In this document: positions 8,412 to 16,845 of the stretch, one piece after another | Layout: every line of letters begins with the position of its first letter | Numbering within the stretch: the stretch's first letter is position 1 | Virus record (IMG/VR): IMGVR_UViG_3300020119_000019 | Span: 1-44,422 of that record | DNA: 44,422 bases | Source of the DNA: a virus | Reading direction: 5' to 3' (one strand) | Notes under the pieces: model-generated | The model's input: the letters and a program-made list of their open reading frames with translations, nothing else | What the model was told of the DNA's origin: nothing | The model's database searches: none | Translations under genes and position numbers: made by a program

Positions 8412-8969
8412 TTATGCGAACGTCGCGGTTGCGGTTGCGGTCAACGGCGTTTCGCTGCCAGCGCCGTCCCAATCGTACGACGCGGTAATAACCGACGTAC
8501 CCGCGCCGCCATTGGCGCCGGTAACAATGCCGGTCGACGCGCCGACGGTGCCCTTGCCGGTCGTTGCCGAAGTCCAAGCGCAAGCCGTGGTTACGTCGGT
8601 AAGGACAACGCCGCCGGTTTCGGGATCGTAAACCGCCTTGACCGCGACCATCTGCCGCGTTCCACCATTCGCGGTGATATTGCCGCCAAGGTTGAAAACC
8701 TTCAGCGCGGCAATGCCGACAGTGTTGTTCGGCGTTACGTCGCCGTCGGGATAAAGCGCCGTATCGACGGCGGTTCCACCGGAAGCGGTAAGGTATGCGG
8801 CAGGGATCGCACCGGCAAGCGCGTCGGCGGGTTCAAGTCGCCCCTCGCCGTACGTCGCCGGTACAAGCGCGTTGCGAATTTGCACGTTGCCGACGATAGC
8901 GGCGATTTCGGCGGCTTCGTCCGCCGTCGCTTCCATGCCTGCCGTGAAATAGAGAACTTTACGGGCCAT
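8412..8969 (-). CDS. Decoration-like protein with C-terminal Ig-like domain
   Basis: The 185-residue product has two parts. Residues 1-60 (starting MARKVLYFTAGMEATADEAA) are homologous to the N-terminus of the adjacent gene at 8985-9434: both have VLYF-x-AG, TA-[ED]-x-A-x-I, RNA and AGA-[VI]-P-x-x-Y in the same order. Residues of about 110-185 look like a bacterial Ig-like (BIG_2) domain, with CAWTSATTGKGTVGASTGIV and SVITASYDWDG. Phage capsids often display Ig-like domains on head surfaces, where they may bind carbohydrates. The position just after the major capsid gene supports a capsid decoration or fibre role. The ATG at 8969 is preceded by GAAGGGAAG. Function is inferred. Confidence 0.6.
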   Translation of the reverse strand: MARKVLYFTAGMEATADEAAEIAAIVGNVQIRNALVPATYGEGRLEPADALAGAIPAAYLTASGGTAVDTALYPDGDVTPNNTVGIAALKVFNLGGNITANGGTRQMVAVKAVYDPETGGVVLTDVTTACAWTSATTGKGTVGASTGIVTGANGGAGTSVITASYDWDGAGSETPLTATATATFA

Positions 8970-8984
8970 TTGACTTCCCTTCGT

Positions 8985-9434
8985 TTAGGCGTTGGGCTTC
9001 CAGCCCTTCGCGGCTTCAGGCTTGGGCGCCGGGGCCTTGGGCTTGGCGGCGTTTCCGGCGTCCTGGGGCTCGCCAGCGCCTTCGCCTTCCCCGGTGCCCG
9101 CATCGCTCGCCGGGGGCGCCACGGGGCTGCCCTGGGGCGCCACGGGGCTGCCCTGGGGCGCCACGGGGCTGCCCTGGGGCGCGCTGGCAGCCGGTACAGT
9201 CGGGCGAGAGGGTTCGACGAACGGGCCTTTTTCTTCGGCGGCTTCAGCATAGCGCGGCGGCACGGCGCCAGCGACGATATCGAAGTCTTCAATGGCGTCG
9301 CGGTCCCCGATCATTTCCGCATTGCGATAGCAAACGTTATGCCGGGCGTCGTACTTTTCAATCGCGGCGTCGTCTTCGGCGGTCGACGCCGAACCCGCGA
9401 TGAAATAAAGAACCTTGATTTTCTTCTTTGCCAT
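8985..9434 (-). CDS. Decoration-like protein with Pro/Ala-rich repeat tail
   Basis: The protein has 149 residues. Residues 1-62 share an N-terminal domain with the next gene (8412-8969), indicating tandem duplication. From about residue 75 it becomes low complexity: three perfect heptapeptides PQGSPVA followed by a Gly/Glu/Ala/Pro/Lys-rich tail. The first domain probably anchors the protein on the capsid while the tail is an exposed flexible rod. It lies immediately downstream of the capsid gene terminator. Upstream of the ATG at 9434 is GGGAAAG. I know of no assigned function; a head fibre or decoration protein is the best guess. Confidence 0.55.
   Translation of the reverse strand: MAKKKIKVLYFIAGSASTAEDDAAIEKYDARHNVCYRNAEMIGDRDAIEDFDIVAGAVPPRYAEAAEEKGPFVEPSRPTVPAASAPQGSPVAPQGSPVAPQGSPVAPPASDAGTGEGEGAGEPQDAGNAAKPKAPAPKPEAAKGWKPNA
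9117..9182 (-). repeat. Tandem 21-bp repeats encoding PQGSPVA
   Basis: Three nearly perfect copies of a 21-bp unit (plus strand core CACGGGGCTGCCCTGGGGCGC) encode three heptapeptides PQGSPVA in the proline-rich tail of the 8985-9434 protein. Copy number could vary by slippage. Confidence 0.85.
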
Positions 9435-9492
9435 TGTTTCAACTTTCCCGGTTTACCTTTCGTCGCGCTCGCCAAATACGAATGCGACGAAA

Positions 9493-9514
9493 GGGGCGGA
9501 CCGAAGCCCGCCCC
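9493..9514 (-). terminator. Terminator-like hairpin after the major capsid gene
   Basis: On the minus strand GGGGCGG pairs with CCGCCCC around a small TTCG-containing loop and is followed by TTTCG. The stem is strong but the T-tract is short, so partial termination is likely. It lies 14 bases beyond the capsid stop codon. Confidence 0.55.
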
Positions 9515-9527
9515 AACCGTTCCGCGG

Positions 9528-10490
9528 TTACTGCGTGAGAATGATCACGCCCGCCGTATCCTTGTGCGACGTGGCGTAACGATCCCAATTGTTCGCGGTC
9601 GCAAGCGCCGCGTCGTTCGGCGACTTGCCGCCCGAAGTCTTGTCCCAGGAATAACCCTTGATCCCCAGGTTATAGGTCCATTCGGCCTGATACGTGCGCT
9701 GAATGTTTTCGTCGCCGTTCGAAGTCTGAATGTTATCGTCGAAGTCGCCGTTCTGTTCGACGATAATCGCGCCAGTGACAAGGCCAAGGGTGCGATAAAC
9801 GTCGGGGTTCGGCGTGGTATTGACCAGCGCAGGGCTGTCAGTCACGACGAACGGGCGTCCAAAACCGTCCTGCCGAACGTTGACGTTGCCGAAATTGAAC
9901 AGAATTTCAGTGTTCGTCAAGGCGGCGCCGAAGATATCGAACATTGACTTCGAATGAAGAACCCAGGCGCGAAGATCGTTCGCACGGTCGCCGAACTTGG
10001 CGGCACCGTTGTTGAGAACCTTCAGGTCCGCAACGCCAGTTGCCGAATAGTCGTGCGTAACATCGGTTTCGCCGGCAAGCGCAGCGACATAGGCCATGAT
10101 CGAAGTGTTCAGCATATCGCCAAGCATATCGCCCGCAAGCTGCTGCCCGATGACGGCGCCGCCTTCTTCCTGGTTCTGCTGAATCCAAGAGAACATGGAA
10201 GGCGGAATGTTGACCGGCGGCGTACCGGCGGCAACCTTCACCATCGTATCAATCAGGTGCTGAAGGTCCTTCGCAGCCTGCGTACCGGAACCGTAGGCGT
10301 TACGGCGCCGAACAAGGCCGGAAATCTTCGCCCAAAGCGCAACGTCCGAATAATCGCCCTGGTGAGCGCCGGAACGAAGAACAATTGCGCCGTCCGAAGC
10401 GTTGTTGAAAAGTTCAACCTGCTGTGCGATGACTTCGGAAAGCGACGAATAGACGTATTCGGAGAATACGGCGAGATCGGAAAGAGCCAT
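9528..10490 (-). CDS. Major capsid protein
   Basis: The 320-residue protein follows the scaffold gene and is followed by a terminator hairpin, which is where the major capsid protein of this gene order is expected. It starts MALSDLAVFSEYVYSSLSEV and ends in an Asn/Trp/Ala-rich segment. Segments such as NASDGAIVLRSGAHQGDYSD and VLHSKSMFDIFGAALTNTE resemble the class of phage capsid proteins with an F-E-Y-N-terminal helix and a conserved VLHSK...F motif. No maturation protease was seen between portal and capsid; the scaffold is separate. The ATG at 10490 lies after an AAGGGAAT sequence. Confidence 0.8.
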   Translation of the reverse strand: MALSDLAVFSEYVYSSLSEVIAQQVELFNNASDGAIVLRSGAHQGDYSDVALWAKISGLVRRRNAYGSGTQAAKDLQHLIDTMVKVAAGTPPVNIPPSMFSWIQQNQEEGGAVIGQQLAGDMLGDMLNTSIMAYVAALAGETDVTHDYSATGVADLKVLNNGAAKFGDRANDLRAWVLHSKSMFDIFGAALTNTEILFNFGNVNVRQDGFGRPFVVTDSPALVNTTPNPDVYRTLGLVTGAIIVEQNGDFDDNIQTSNGDENIQRTYQAEWTYNLGIKGYSWDKTSGGKSPNDAALATANNWDRYATSHKDTAGVIILTQ

Positions 10491-10541
10491 TTGAAAAATT
10501 CCCTTGCTTGCGCGTATTCCCCGAAATCGGACGAACCGCGC

Positions 10542-11225
10542 TTATTCTTGCGCTTCGGCTGCCTTCTTTGCCTGAAGGTGAGCGACTAGTTCAGTCGGCT
10601 TTGCCTTCGCGGCATTGAACGGTTTGCCTTGTTCGCCTTGCGGGGCACCGCCGCCCAAGGGCTTGACCAAAGGCTTGCCAGGGGCACCGCCGCCCGAAGC
10701 CTTCGATGCGATAATAATACCCTTGTAATCCGGGTTTGCAACAAATTCTTCGCTAATTTTTTCCACAGTCAACGACGTATCCGGCTTGCCGTCTTTTCCA
10801 AGGAAAACCGTCTTCGGTTCGTCGCCAGACATGTCGACCGAAATGCGTTCCGCGATCTTCGGCGCGAGCAACGACGGCACGGTTGAAATCTTGCCCGCGA
10901 TCGAACTGGCGACGCTATCGCGAAGCGTCTTGTCGGCAAACTGCTTAAGCTTGCCGCTTTCGGCAGCGTGTTGCGTCTTCAGCGCTTCAACGTCGGGAAA
11001 GCTTTCGATCTTGGCAGTCGCCTCGCCAAGCTTCGTCTTCGTTTCCTTGTGGGCATTGCGTTCGTTTTCAAGAGCCCGTTTGATCGGGGCAGGGTCTTCG
11101 CCCTTCGGAAGATCGGTTACGTCTAGGACGTATTCGCCGTCACCTTCGCCCGCGACGTATTCCTTCTTTACGTCGTCCGAAAGGGCGTCGTAAATGCTCT
11201 TGCTGATTTTAAACTTCAATGCCAT
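10542..11225 (-). CDS. Capsid scaffold protein
   Basis: This 227-residue protein directly precedes the capsid gene. It has an acidic helical middle (EDPAPIKRALENERNAHKET and following residues) with a predicted coiled coil at about residues 45-105 and a Gly/Ala/Lys-rich C-terminus that includes GGGAPGKPLVKPLGGGAP. This is the usual composition of phage scaffolding proteins that line the procapsid and leave on maturation. No protease motif is visible. The ATG at 11225 is preceded by AAGGAAGG. Confidence 0.7.
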   Translation of the reverse strand: MALKFKISKSIYDALSDDVKKEYVAGEGDGEYVLDVTDLPKGEDPAPIKRALENERNAHKETKTKLGEATAKIESFPDVEALKTQHAAESGKLKQFADKTLRDSVASSIAGKISTVPSLLAPKIAERISVDMSGDEPKTVFLGKDGKPDTSLTVEKISEEFVANPDYKGIIIASKASGGGAPGKPLVKPLGGGAPQGEQGKPFNAAKAKPTELVAHLQAKKAAEAQE

Positions 11226-11241
11226 TTTGTTTCGTCCTTCC

Positions 11242-12177
11242 TTATTGCCCGATTAGAGGCGCCTTTGCCGCGTATTCGTCAAGCGTCAACGGGGCCGATC
11301 GTTCATAGATCGAACCCCTTCGCCCGTCTAGGGCGTCGCTAACGAATTCGTCCGATTGTTTCTTGATCCAATCTGAAAAGCTTTCCGGCGAAGACGGGCT
11401 ATCCGCGAAGACAGGAACTGTTGTCGACCGACAATTGACATGCGCGGGCGGAAGCGGCCCTTTTCCGTACTTATAGCGGTTGCCGTTTCGCGATCGGCAA
11501 ATTTCGGTCGTGTGACTATCTAGGACCGAAACCCATTCGTATTCGTCGGTTATCTTCAAACCTAGCTTTAGCGCGACTTGGCTTGAAACGTGTTGAATGA
11601 TCGTTGCGCTTGCAGCATCCGAGGCGTTTTGAAGCTGGCGAATAAGCCCGTCTTGCTTAACCGCTTTTGGCGTACCGACGATCGCTTTTATCAAATCGCT
11701 TTTCGTCGAACGATTGGCGTATGCCTGAAACGTCGTACGTTCAAGCTTGACGAACAACAGCGGAAGTTGCGCGGTCAAAAACGGCAATGCCAGGGTGCCC
11801 GTTGCAGCGAGTGGCTGATTGACGATATATGCCCACAATGTATCGTGATTGGGGCGTTCGATCGGCTTCGGCGCGAAAGGCGCGAACAGTTTCGCAAGCA
11901 AGTCTTCGTCGACCGTGCAAAAGCGTTCAAGCCATGCGATAAGCGACTTCAAATACGGATCGAAGATATCAGATGCGATCTTGCGAAGATCGGCAATCAA
12001 CGCCTTAAGCGCGCCCTTCGTCGCGTCGCCTAGTTCGTCGTACTGAAAGGTCGAAAGGCGGTTATAGAGTTCGCTTCTCAGCTTCGCCAGCATAACGGCA
12101 AATTCGCCGGTCTTGGCGTGCTTAAGCCCTTCGATGTAGATTTGTCGCCGAACGACAATATCGAATAAATCAGCCAT
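11242..12177 (-). CDS. Minor head protein, Mu gpF/SPP1 gp7-like
   Basis: The protein has 311 residues from the ATG at 12177, which lies within the end of the preceding 68-residue gene. The C-terminal region has the classic Mu F-like signature: W-x-SVLDSHTTEICRSRNG, then Y-x-YG-x-GPLPPAHVNCRSTTVPVF. Members bind the portal inside the head and are carried in few copies, with a possible role in DNA ejection. A longer upstream reading exists but starts inside the neighbour's coding sequence and has no better start signal. The conserved Cys and His residues of the motif are all present. Confidence 0.85.
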   Translation of the reverse strand: MADLFDIVVRRQIYIEGLKHAKTGEFAVMLAKLRSELYNRLSTFQYDELGDATKGALKALIADLRKIASDIFDPYLKSLIAWLERFCTVDEDLLAKLFAPFAPKPIERPNHDTLWAYIVNQPLAATGTLALPFLTAQLPLLFVKLERTTFQAYANRSTKSDLIKAIVGTPKAVKQDGLIRQLQNASDAASATIIQHVSSQVALKLGLKITDEYEWVSVLDSHTTEICRSRNGNRYKYGKGPLPPAHVNCRSTTVPVFADSPSSPESFSDWIKKQSDEFVSDALDGRRGSIYERSAPLTLDEYAAKAPLIGQ

Positions 12178-12376
12178 AAACCAATCGCAATCTTTGTTTG
12201 CCGTTGTAAAATTCGGCAATACCCGCTTCGACAAGCTTTTTAACGGTTCCGCATGTGAACGGTCCGGTTTCGCCTTGCGCCAGGAAGAAGCGTCCGCCTG
12301 CCTTCGACTTGGCAACAGCGCAATCGCCGCCGCGTTCGCGAAGCCATTTCAAAGCGTCTTGTTCGGCTTTTCCCAT
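12170..12376 (-). CDS. Small hypothetical protein between portal and minor head genes
   Basis: The 68-residue product begins MGKAEQDALKWLRERGGDCA and is basic, with a predicted helix followed by a small domain (GETGPFTCGTVKKLVEAGIA) that could be a helix-turn-helix. The start overlaps the portal stop by one base (TAATG) and its end overlaps the minor head gene start by eight bases, so it is translated as part of the head operon. I recognise no family. It might be a winged-helix-like accessory protein. Confidence 0.6.
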   Translation of the reverse strand: MGKAEQDALKWLRERGGDCAVAKSKAGGRFFLAQGETGPFTCGTVKKLVEAGIAEFYNGKQRLRLVYG

Positions 12377-13893
12377 TAGTTACCGTTGCCGGTCGCTGGC
12401 GTATCGGTCTTGTTCGGATTGCCCCCAGGGGCGGCGAGCGCGGCAGCTTGTTCGACCGCTTGTGCCATGCGATCGGCTTCTTCGGCTGCCGATTTCGTCT
12501 TAAACGCCGCGTCGTCAAGCGAGGCGATGCCAGCCCGGCGAAGGTTGTCGCGGTATTCTTCCATGACAATTCCGCCTGCCTGCCATTCGACAAGCAATTG
12601 CTTACGTTCTTCGGGCGTTAGATTAACTAGATCGAATTCCGTGTTCAAATCGTAATCGATCGTCGTTGTGTCGGCGCCGACGAACGTTGCGGCCCATCCA
12701 AGCGCCCATTCGAACGCTTCGCCGACGTTCTTTGCAACCGACGACAAAACCGACGTTTCCGAAACGTTATCAATGTTCGCTTCGGTTGCCGTACGCTGAA
12801 CTTGCGAGCCTTCGACAAGCTTCGCGCCAAGCGCGAGCATTTGCGCTTCCTTTTGATCCATGGCTTCTTTCGCCATAGTGTTGGGCTGCACTTGAAGCAA
12901 ACCGGCGGACGACGACGCGGGAAGCGGAATAATCGAACGCGAGCCAAGCGCGATCGTGCCTCCCATTACGTTCTTAACCCATTCTTCGGTCAAGCCACTG
13001 AACCATGCGGTTGGTTGCCCAAGCATGTAAACAGCTTCTTCGTAATCGGCGGAATTACGATAATGCGCGATATTGACGCTGCAAAGATCGTACATGGGCA
13101 TCGGCCCCGGCGTCGGATCGTTGTTGACCGCGCCGATAAAGCTGAACGGAACGTCTTTTAGCCGGTTGCCTTGGTTATCGCGCGGTTCGTACCGTTCGTC
13201 GGGCGCAATGCCGTTCTTATTGCGATAAACTTCGATTACGTATTCGTCGTTTTCGTCAAGGCGAAGGACGCGCCATTGATCCTTAACCTTTGTTTCAAAT
13301 CCGTCGTCTTCGATAATCGCATCTTCGCGGAAGACGACAAGCGACAAGACAAGCTTTGCCCCTCGCCGCTTCAGGCGCCAGTTAAGGCAATCCCAGGGCG
13401 CGACAAGCTTGATCGTCGGGCGAATGTCGCCGGTTTCAAGATCGGCGACGGTGAACGCGGGAACTTCGCCCAAGGCTTCGTCGGTTGTCACAAGGTCGAC
13501 CGCCGGATAATCGACGTACAAGCCGCAACGCCCGTGGCTAATACCGAAGCCGGTCGCTGCCTGGGCAAGCTGGTCAAGCGAAATGCCGCTTCCGGTTGCG
13601 TCGGTTTCCAGCACGCTAAGTTGCGTCGGAAGGGTAACGGTCGGATCGCGAAGAAAGACTTGCCCGACAAGTCCGGCAAGGGTTCGCTGCGCAACGTTAT
13701 AGAATACGGCGCGCGTTAGGTATCCGTTATAACGCTTCCCGTTTGCGTCGCTAGTGTCTTCCGCATTAGGCTTCGGCAAATACTTTTCGCGACGCTTCTT
13801 AACGGTCAACTCGCCTGCCAAGCAATCGCGAATTAGATCGTACGACGGCAGCAAAGTGCGAACCAAGGGATGGACGAAAACGACGTTCGGCAT
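12376..13893 (-). CDS. Portal protein (DUF4055-like)
   Basis: The protein has 505 residues from the ATG at 13893, chosen because CAGGGG lies eight bases upstream; an in-frame start further upstream (13929) would overlap the terminase gene and lacks such a site. The segment MPNVVFVHPLVRTLLPSYDL, the early GKRYNGYLTRAVFYNVAQRT and the later RDNQGNRLKDVPFSFIGAVN match the pattern of DUF4055 portal proteins. The portal forms the dodecameric ring at the head vertex through which DNA passes. It lies directly after the terminase large subunit, in the usual order. Confidence 0.8.
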   Translation of the reverse strand: MPNVVFVHPLVRTLLPSYDLIRDCLAGELTVKKRREKYLPKPNAEDTSDANGKRYNGYLTRAVFYNVAQRTLAGLVGQVFLRDPTVTLPTQLSVLETDATGSGISLDQLAQAATGFGISHGRCGLYVDYPAVDLVTTDEALGEVPAFTVADLETGDIRPTIKLVAPWDCLNWRLKRRGAKLVLSLVVFREDAIIEDDGFETKVKDQWRVLRLDENDEYVIEVYRNKNGIAPDERYEPRDNQGNRLKDVPFSFIGAVNNDPTPGPMPMYDLCSVNIAHYRNSADYEEAVYMLGQPTAWFSGLTEEWVKNVMGGTIALGSRSIIPLPASSSAGLLQVQPNTMAKEAMDQKEAQMLALGAKLVEGSQVQRTATEANIDNVSETSVLSSVAKNVGEAFEWALGWAATFVGADTTTIDYDLNTEFDLVNLTPEERKQLLVEWQAGGIVMEEYRDNLRRAGIASLDDAAFKTKSAAEEADRMAQAVEQAAALAAPGGNPNKTDTPATGNGN

Positions 13894-13916
13894 TCGGTTA
13901 ACCCCTGATTGCTCGC

Positions 13917-15563
13917 CTAGCCCGGCCAATGGGCCTTAAGCTTCTTCGCGAGGCGGTTAGCGCCCTTCAGGACGCGATATCGTATCATGTCATATGCATG
14001 ATCTTCGGCTTCTGTGTCAACGTCGTCGGGATCGTCTTCGTCGCGCGGAAGTGTGGGCAAAGTCGCGATTGTTGCCCGGCAATTGTCCATAAAATACAAC
14101 CGGGCTTCTTCCTTGCCTTTCATCGCAGCTTCAAGCCGATCGCGGATAAGCTGAAGGCCGTTCTTTCGCGAACATGGGGATTTGTCGGAACGCTCCCAAC
14201 GTACGCCGTTGTCGCTGAACTTCTTTTCGATCGTGTCAACGTCGGCTTCGCGTACGTCGCGTATTTGGTTATCGGCAGGACCGGGCCAAGGCTGTTCTTC
14301 AATCCAACCTTCAGCTAACAGCTTAATTTCGTATTCGCGAATACGTTCAGCAACCGAAGGCGCCGACAACCGCAAGCCCACATTAGAGCCGAGTTTTTCG
14401 GTTAGGTACAACTCGCCAATCTGAATAAGCGTACCGGGCGGCGGGCAGAAAGGAACCGACGTGCCGTTATCGTATTCAATCGTCGCTTCCTCGCCGTTTG
14501 CTTCGGCGAACCATCCGATGGAACAAGGATGCGATGAACCCCAATCAAGCGCCCGGTCGACGCGCCAGCTTTCAGGAATAGCGAACCTGGGCAGGATGTG
14601 GATATGCTTGCGCCAAACGTCGTCTATCGCGCCGCCCGCGACAATATCCCAATCGCCTTCAAGCCAAGCCGCTCGCTTGTTTTCGTCGGTTATGCTTTCG
14701 AGTTCGGCGACGTATAGCGGATCAAGATAAGGGTTTTCCTTGTACGAACCGAATATCGCAACTTGCTTTCGCCGAACGACGATATCTTGCTTCGTACGCG
14801 GATCGAATACCTTGACTTCGGTAATGAACACGCGCCCGACCGGCGCAACGTCAATAAACTTCGCCTTAACCCAATTGTGCCCCGGCCCATAAGGGTTCGT
14901 CGTCGAAAAGACTTCAAGCGGGATCGGTGGCAAATTCCAGCATCGCCGTTGATGATCGTAAACGCCGTCTTTCTCTTGCGTCCAAGACGAACGGTTACAA
15001 CTCATCATCGAATCGTAAGCGTTGGAATTCGGATACTTACAAAGTTCGTTCCAGCCGATGAACGGGAATTCTTGCCCGTGATAGTTCCAATAATCGTCCG
15101 CCTTCAGGAACTGGCGAAACATGAGTTCTTCGCCGGTATCCCAAACCCACTTATAATCGCCCTTGCTTTCAAGGAACTTACAACGATCGCCGAATATCTT
15201 TTTGAAGATACGTTTCGACTTAATGATAAGATCATCTAGGTTCTTATACTTGCGATCGAAGATAACCCCTCGCCAGTACGAACCGTAACCGCGCCCGACG
15301 TTCGAAGCGAAGCGCGCAAGCTGGCAATCGGTTTTGCCAGGGCCGCGCGTGCCGTGATAAAGGATATGGTTCGCATTCGTGCGAAATGCGTATTCTTGGC
15401 TTGTGCCAGGAAGAAACGCCCAACCGTCTTCGTATGTCACGCCTGGGGGCGCCGCGTCCATTGCGGCAGCCGACGCGCTCGCGCCCAAGGTAACGGCTGC
15501 GATTGCTGCCTTAACGGGCGTGCCCCATTTATCCCGCAGCGGCGGGGCGGCTGGATTTGGCAT
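13917..15563 (-). CDS. terL: Terminase large subunit
   Basis: The 548-residue packaging motor contains a Walker A motif GTRGPGKT (about residues 71-78), a Walker B-like FPFIGWNE (166-173) with the catalytic Glu, and a coupling motif FSTTNP. The C-terminal nuclease has an Asp in RALDWGSSHP and further acidic residues in the last third (EDHAYDMIRY). The order is ATPase then nuclease, as in other terminases. About 40 residues precede the start of the ATPase domain, including an Ala-rich stretch; a later start is conceivable. The gene overlaps the small subunit end by 35 bases, a typical terS-terL arrangement. Confidence 0.92.
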   Translation of the reverse strand: MPNPAAPPLRDKWGTPVKAAIAAVTLGASASAAAMDAAPPGVTYEDGWAFLPGTSQEYAFRTNANHILYHGTRGPGKTDCQLARFASNVGRGYGSYWRGVIFDRKYKNLDDLIIKSKRIFKKIFGDRCKFLESKGDYKWVWDTGEELMFRQFLKADDYWNYHGQEFPFIGWNELCKYPNSNAYDSMMSCNRSSWTQEKDGVYDHQRRCWNLPPIPLEVFSTTNPYGPGHNWVKAKFIDVAPVGRVFITEVKVFDPRTKQDIVVRRKQVAIFGSYKENPYLDPLYVAELESITDENKRAAWLEGDWDIVAGGAIDDVWRKHIHILPRFAIPESWRVDRALDWGSSHPCSIGWFAEANGEEATIEYDNGTSVPFCPPPGTLIQIGELYLTEKLGSNVGLRLSAPSVAERIREYEIKLLAEGWIEEQPWPGPADNQIRDVREADVDTIEKKFSDNGVRWERSDKSPCSRKNGLQLIRDRLEAAMKGKEEARLYFMDNCRATIATLPTLPRDEDDPDDVDTEAEDHAYDMIRYRVLKGANRLAKKLKAHWPG

Positions 15564-16059
15564 TAGCGATTAGTGCAGTTTGTTGTGCGTAAAAACGCTG
15601 ATCAAAGTCGGCGTCGTCTTCGGGCGTTACGTCGCGAGCCGGTACGCGCAATACGTGAACAACGCGGTTGTCTTGCGCGATCGTTACGTTCGTTCCGCCC
15701 TTTTGGATCATACCGCGAACGTCGGCAATCAGCTTCAAAGCTGCGATACGATCCTTCGGTTCAACCTGTCTGTCTTCGGCGATTTCCCAAGCGACTTGTT
15801 CAACCTTGGCGTCTTGTTCAGGTACGAACGCCTTCGGGTCGCCGTCGCGAATGCGGGCGATTTCTTCCTGAACGATCGGATCGGAAAGCCAAGCCTGGGC
15901 TTGCATTGCTCGCCCATAATTGTCTTGCCCTGGAAAGACAGTATATCCGGCGGTTAGCTTGGCGTTCGGATTACGCGCGACAATCCCGGCGTATTGCAGC
16001 TTCAACTGCAATTCATCTTCGCCTTCAAAGATCGGCGGGGGTACGCGTTCCCATGACAT
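15529..16059 (-). CDS. terS: Terminase small subunit
   Basis: This 176-residue protein lies immediately upstream of terL. It contains the small-terminase pattern of a short helical N-terminal region with the segment YGRAMQAQAWLSDPIVQEEI, an acidic linker and the helix EPKDRIAALKLIADVRGMIQ, as in proteins that recognise the packaging site on DNA. The ATG at 16059 gives the start MSWERVPPPIFEGEDE; a TTG at 16086 is in frame but has no better ribosome binding site. The end overlaps terL. Confidence comes from the combination of sequence pattern and position. Confidence 0.7.
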   Translation of the reverse strand: MSWERVPPPIFEGEDELQLKLQYAGIVARNPNAKLTAGYTVFPGQDNYGRAMQAQAWLSDPIVQEEIARIRDGDPKAFVPEQDAKVEQVAWEIAEDRQVEPKDRIAALKLIADVRGMIQKGGTNVTIAQDNRVVHVLRVPARDVTPEDDADFDQRFYAQQTALIANAKSSRPAAAG

Positions 16060-16086
16060 AAGCGCAACGTTATCCGAAGCCCACAA

Positions 16087-16278
16087 TCAGCGCAAGCTAG
16101 TTGGCAAAACTTTCCAGCCGTTGATTTGAAACCGCGCAACGCATTCGTAAGCCTGCGCATCGGCGTAAGGACCGCACCACATTATAAGCTTATCGTCTTC
16201 GTCGTACACGTTAACGATTAGATCGCCCGTCCGCTTAACTCGCGCAATGCGAATAAGCTTACGGGCGCACGCGGTCAT
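16087..16278 (-). CDS. Small hypothetical protein after the spanins
   Basis: The 63-residue protein starts at the ATG at 16278, which overlaps the stop of the Rz1-type gene as ATGA. It has GDLIVNVYDEDDKLIMWCGP and ends in a basic aromatic segment. No family is recognised. It is predicted to be soluble, with no signal peptide, and is translated within the lysis-packaging operon. A longer reading (16317) starts inside the spanin gene and is less likely. Confidence 0.55.
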   Translation of the reverse strand: MTACARKLIRIARVKRTGDLIVNVYDEDDKLIMWCGPYADAQAYECVARFQINGWKVLPTSLR

Positions 16279-16553
16279 TTGCCGGGTTCGGATCGCTTCA
16301 GCGCGTCGGCTCGCCATTGCCTAAGCCCGTCGACATTGGTCGCACAATCGTTGCGCTGCCGCCGCGTGCGGTTCAATTCGTCCGCTAGATCGCCGTTGGT
16401 CGGTACATCGCGGTCGGACGTGTCGCACGGCGCCACAAGGGCCGCGTCGGGCAAATCAGCGGGGCGGCTGGCGTACTTCACCGGGGGCGGCAAGCGCGGC
16501 CCGCACGCTGCCAGGAACGGGAGTATCAGCCCAACTGCGAACTTGCGGATCAT
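16275..16553 (-). CDS. Outer-membrane spanin lipoprotein (Rz1)
   Basis: The 92-residue product has a signal peptide with a lipobox LAAC (about residues 14-17, cysteine at 17): MIRKFAVGLILPFLAACGPR. After cleavage it would be lipidated and sit in the outer membrane. The mature part is proline-rich at its start (LPPPVKYASRPADLP) and then charged. The first 98 bases overlap the Rz-like gene in another frame, the standard Rz/Rz1 arrangement, and it is the partner that joins the inner membrane spanin to fuse membranes at the end of lysis. Confidence 0.85.
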   Translation of the reverse strand: MIRKFAVGLILPFLAACGPRLPPPVKYASRPADLPDAALVAPCDTSDRDVPTNGDLADELNRTRRQRNDCATNVDGLRQWRADALKRSEPGK

Positions 16554-16845
16554 TGCGCGCTTCCCTCAATAGGACCGTGCGCCGATCGAATAACGCCCGG
16601 TTGGTTTCTAGCTTGTTTGCGACTGCTTCGGCGATTGCGTCGTTGTCAACACGTTGCGCACGAACGGCGTCCACCGTCTTTTGCGCTTCCTTGTTCGCGT
16701 CAATTGCGCTTTGAAGTTCGACGGCCAATGCGTGCTTATCGCCGTTCGCCTTGGCCATGTCGCCGCGATACCAAAGGACAAGCGCGATCAAAGCGGCGAT
16801 TACGACGTAAGGGCCGAACTTCAGCGCAAGCTTTACATATGCCAT
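16456..16845 (-). CDS. Inner-membrane spanin (Rz)
   Basis: This 129-residue protein begins MAYVKLALKFGPYVVIAALI and has a single N-terminal membrane anchor (about residues 9-28), then a periplasmic coiled coil (DKHALAVELQSAIDANKEAQ and following residues) and a Pro-containing C-terminus. This is the i-spanin architecture. It contains the Rz1-like gene embedded in a shifted frame at its end. Starting at 16845 rather than the longer upstream reading places the membrane helix at the N-terminus and overlaps the small upstream membrane peptide gene. Confidence 0.85.
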   Translation of the reverse strand: MAYVKLALKFGPYVVIAALIALVLWYRGDMAKANGDKHALAVELQSAIDANKEAQKTVDAVRAQRVDNDAIAEAVANKLETNRALFDRRTVLLREARNDPQVRSWADTPVPGSVRAALAAPGEVRQPPR

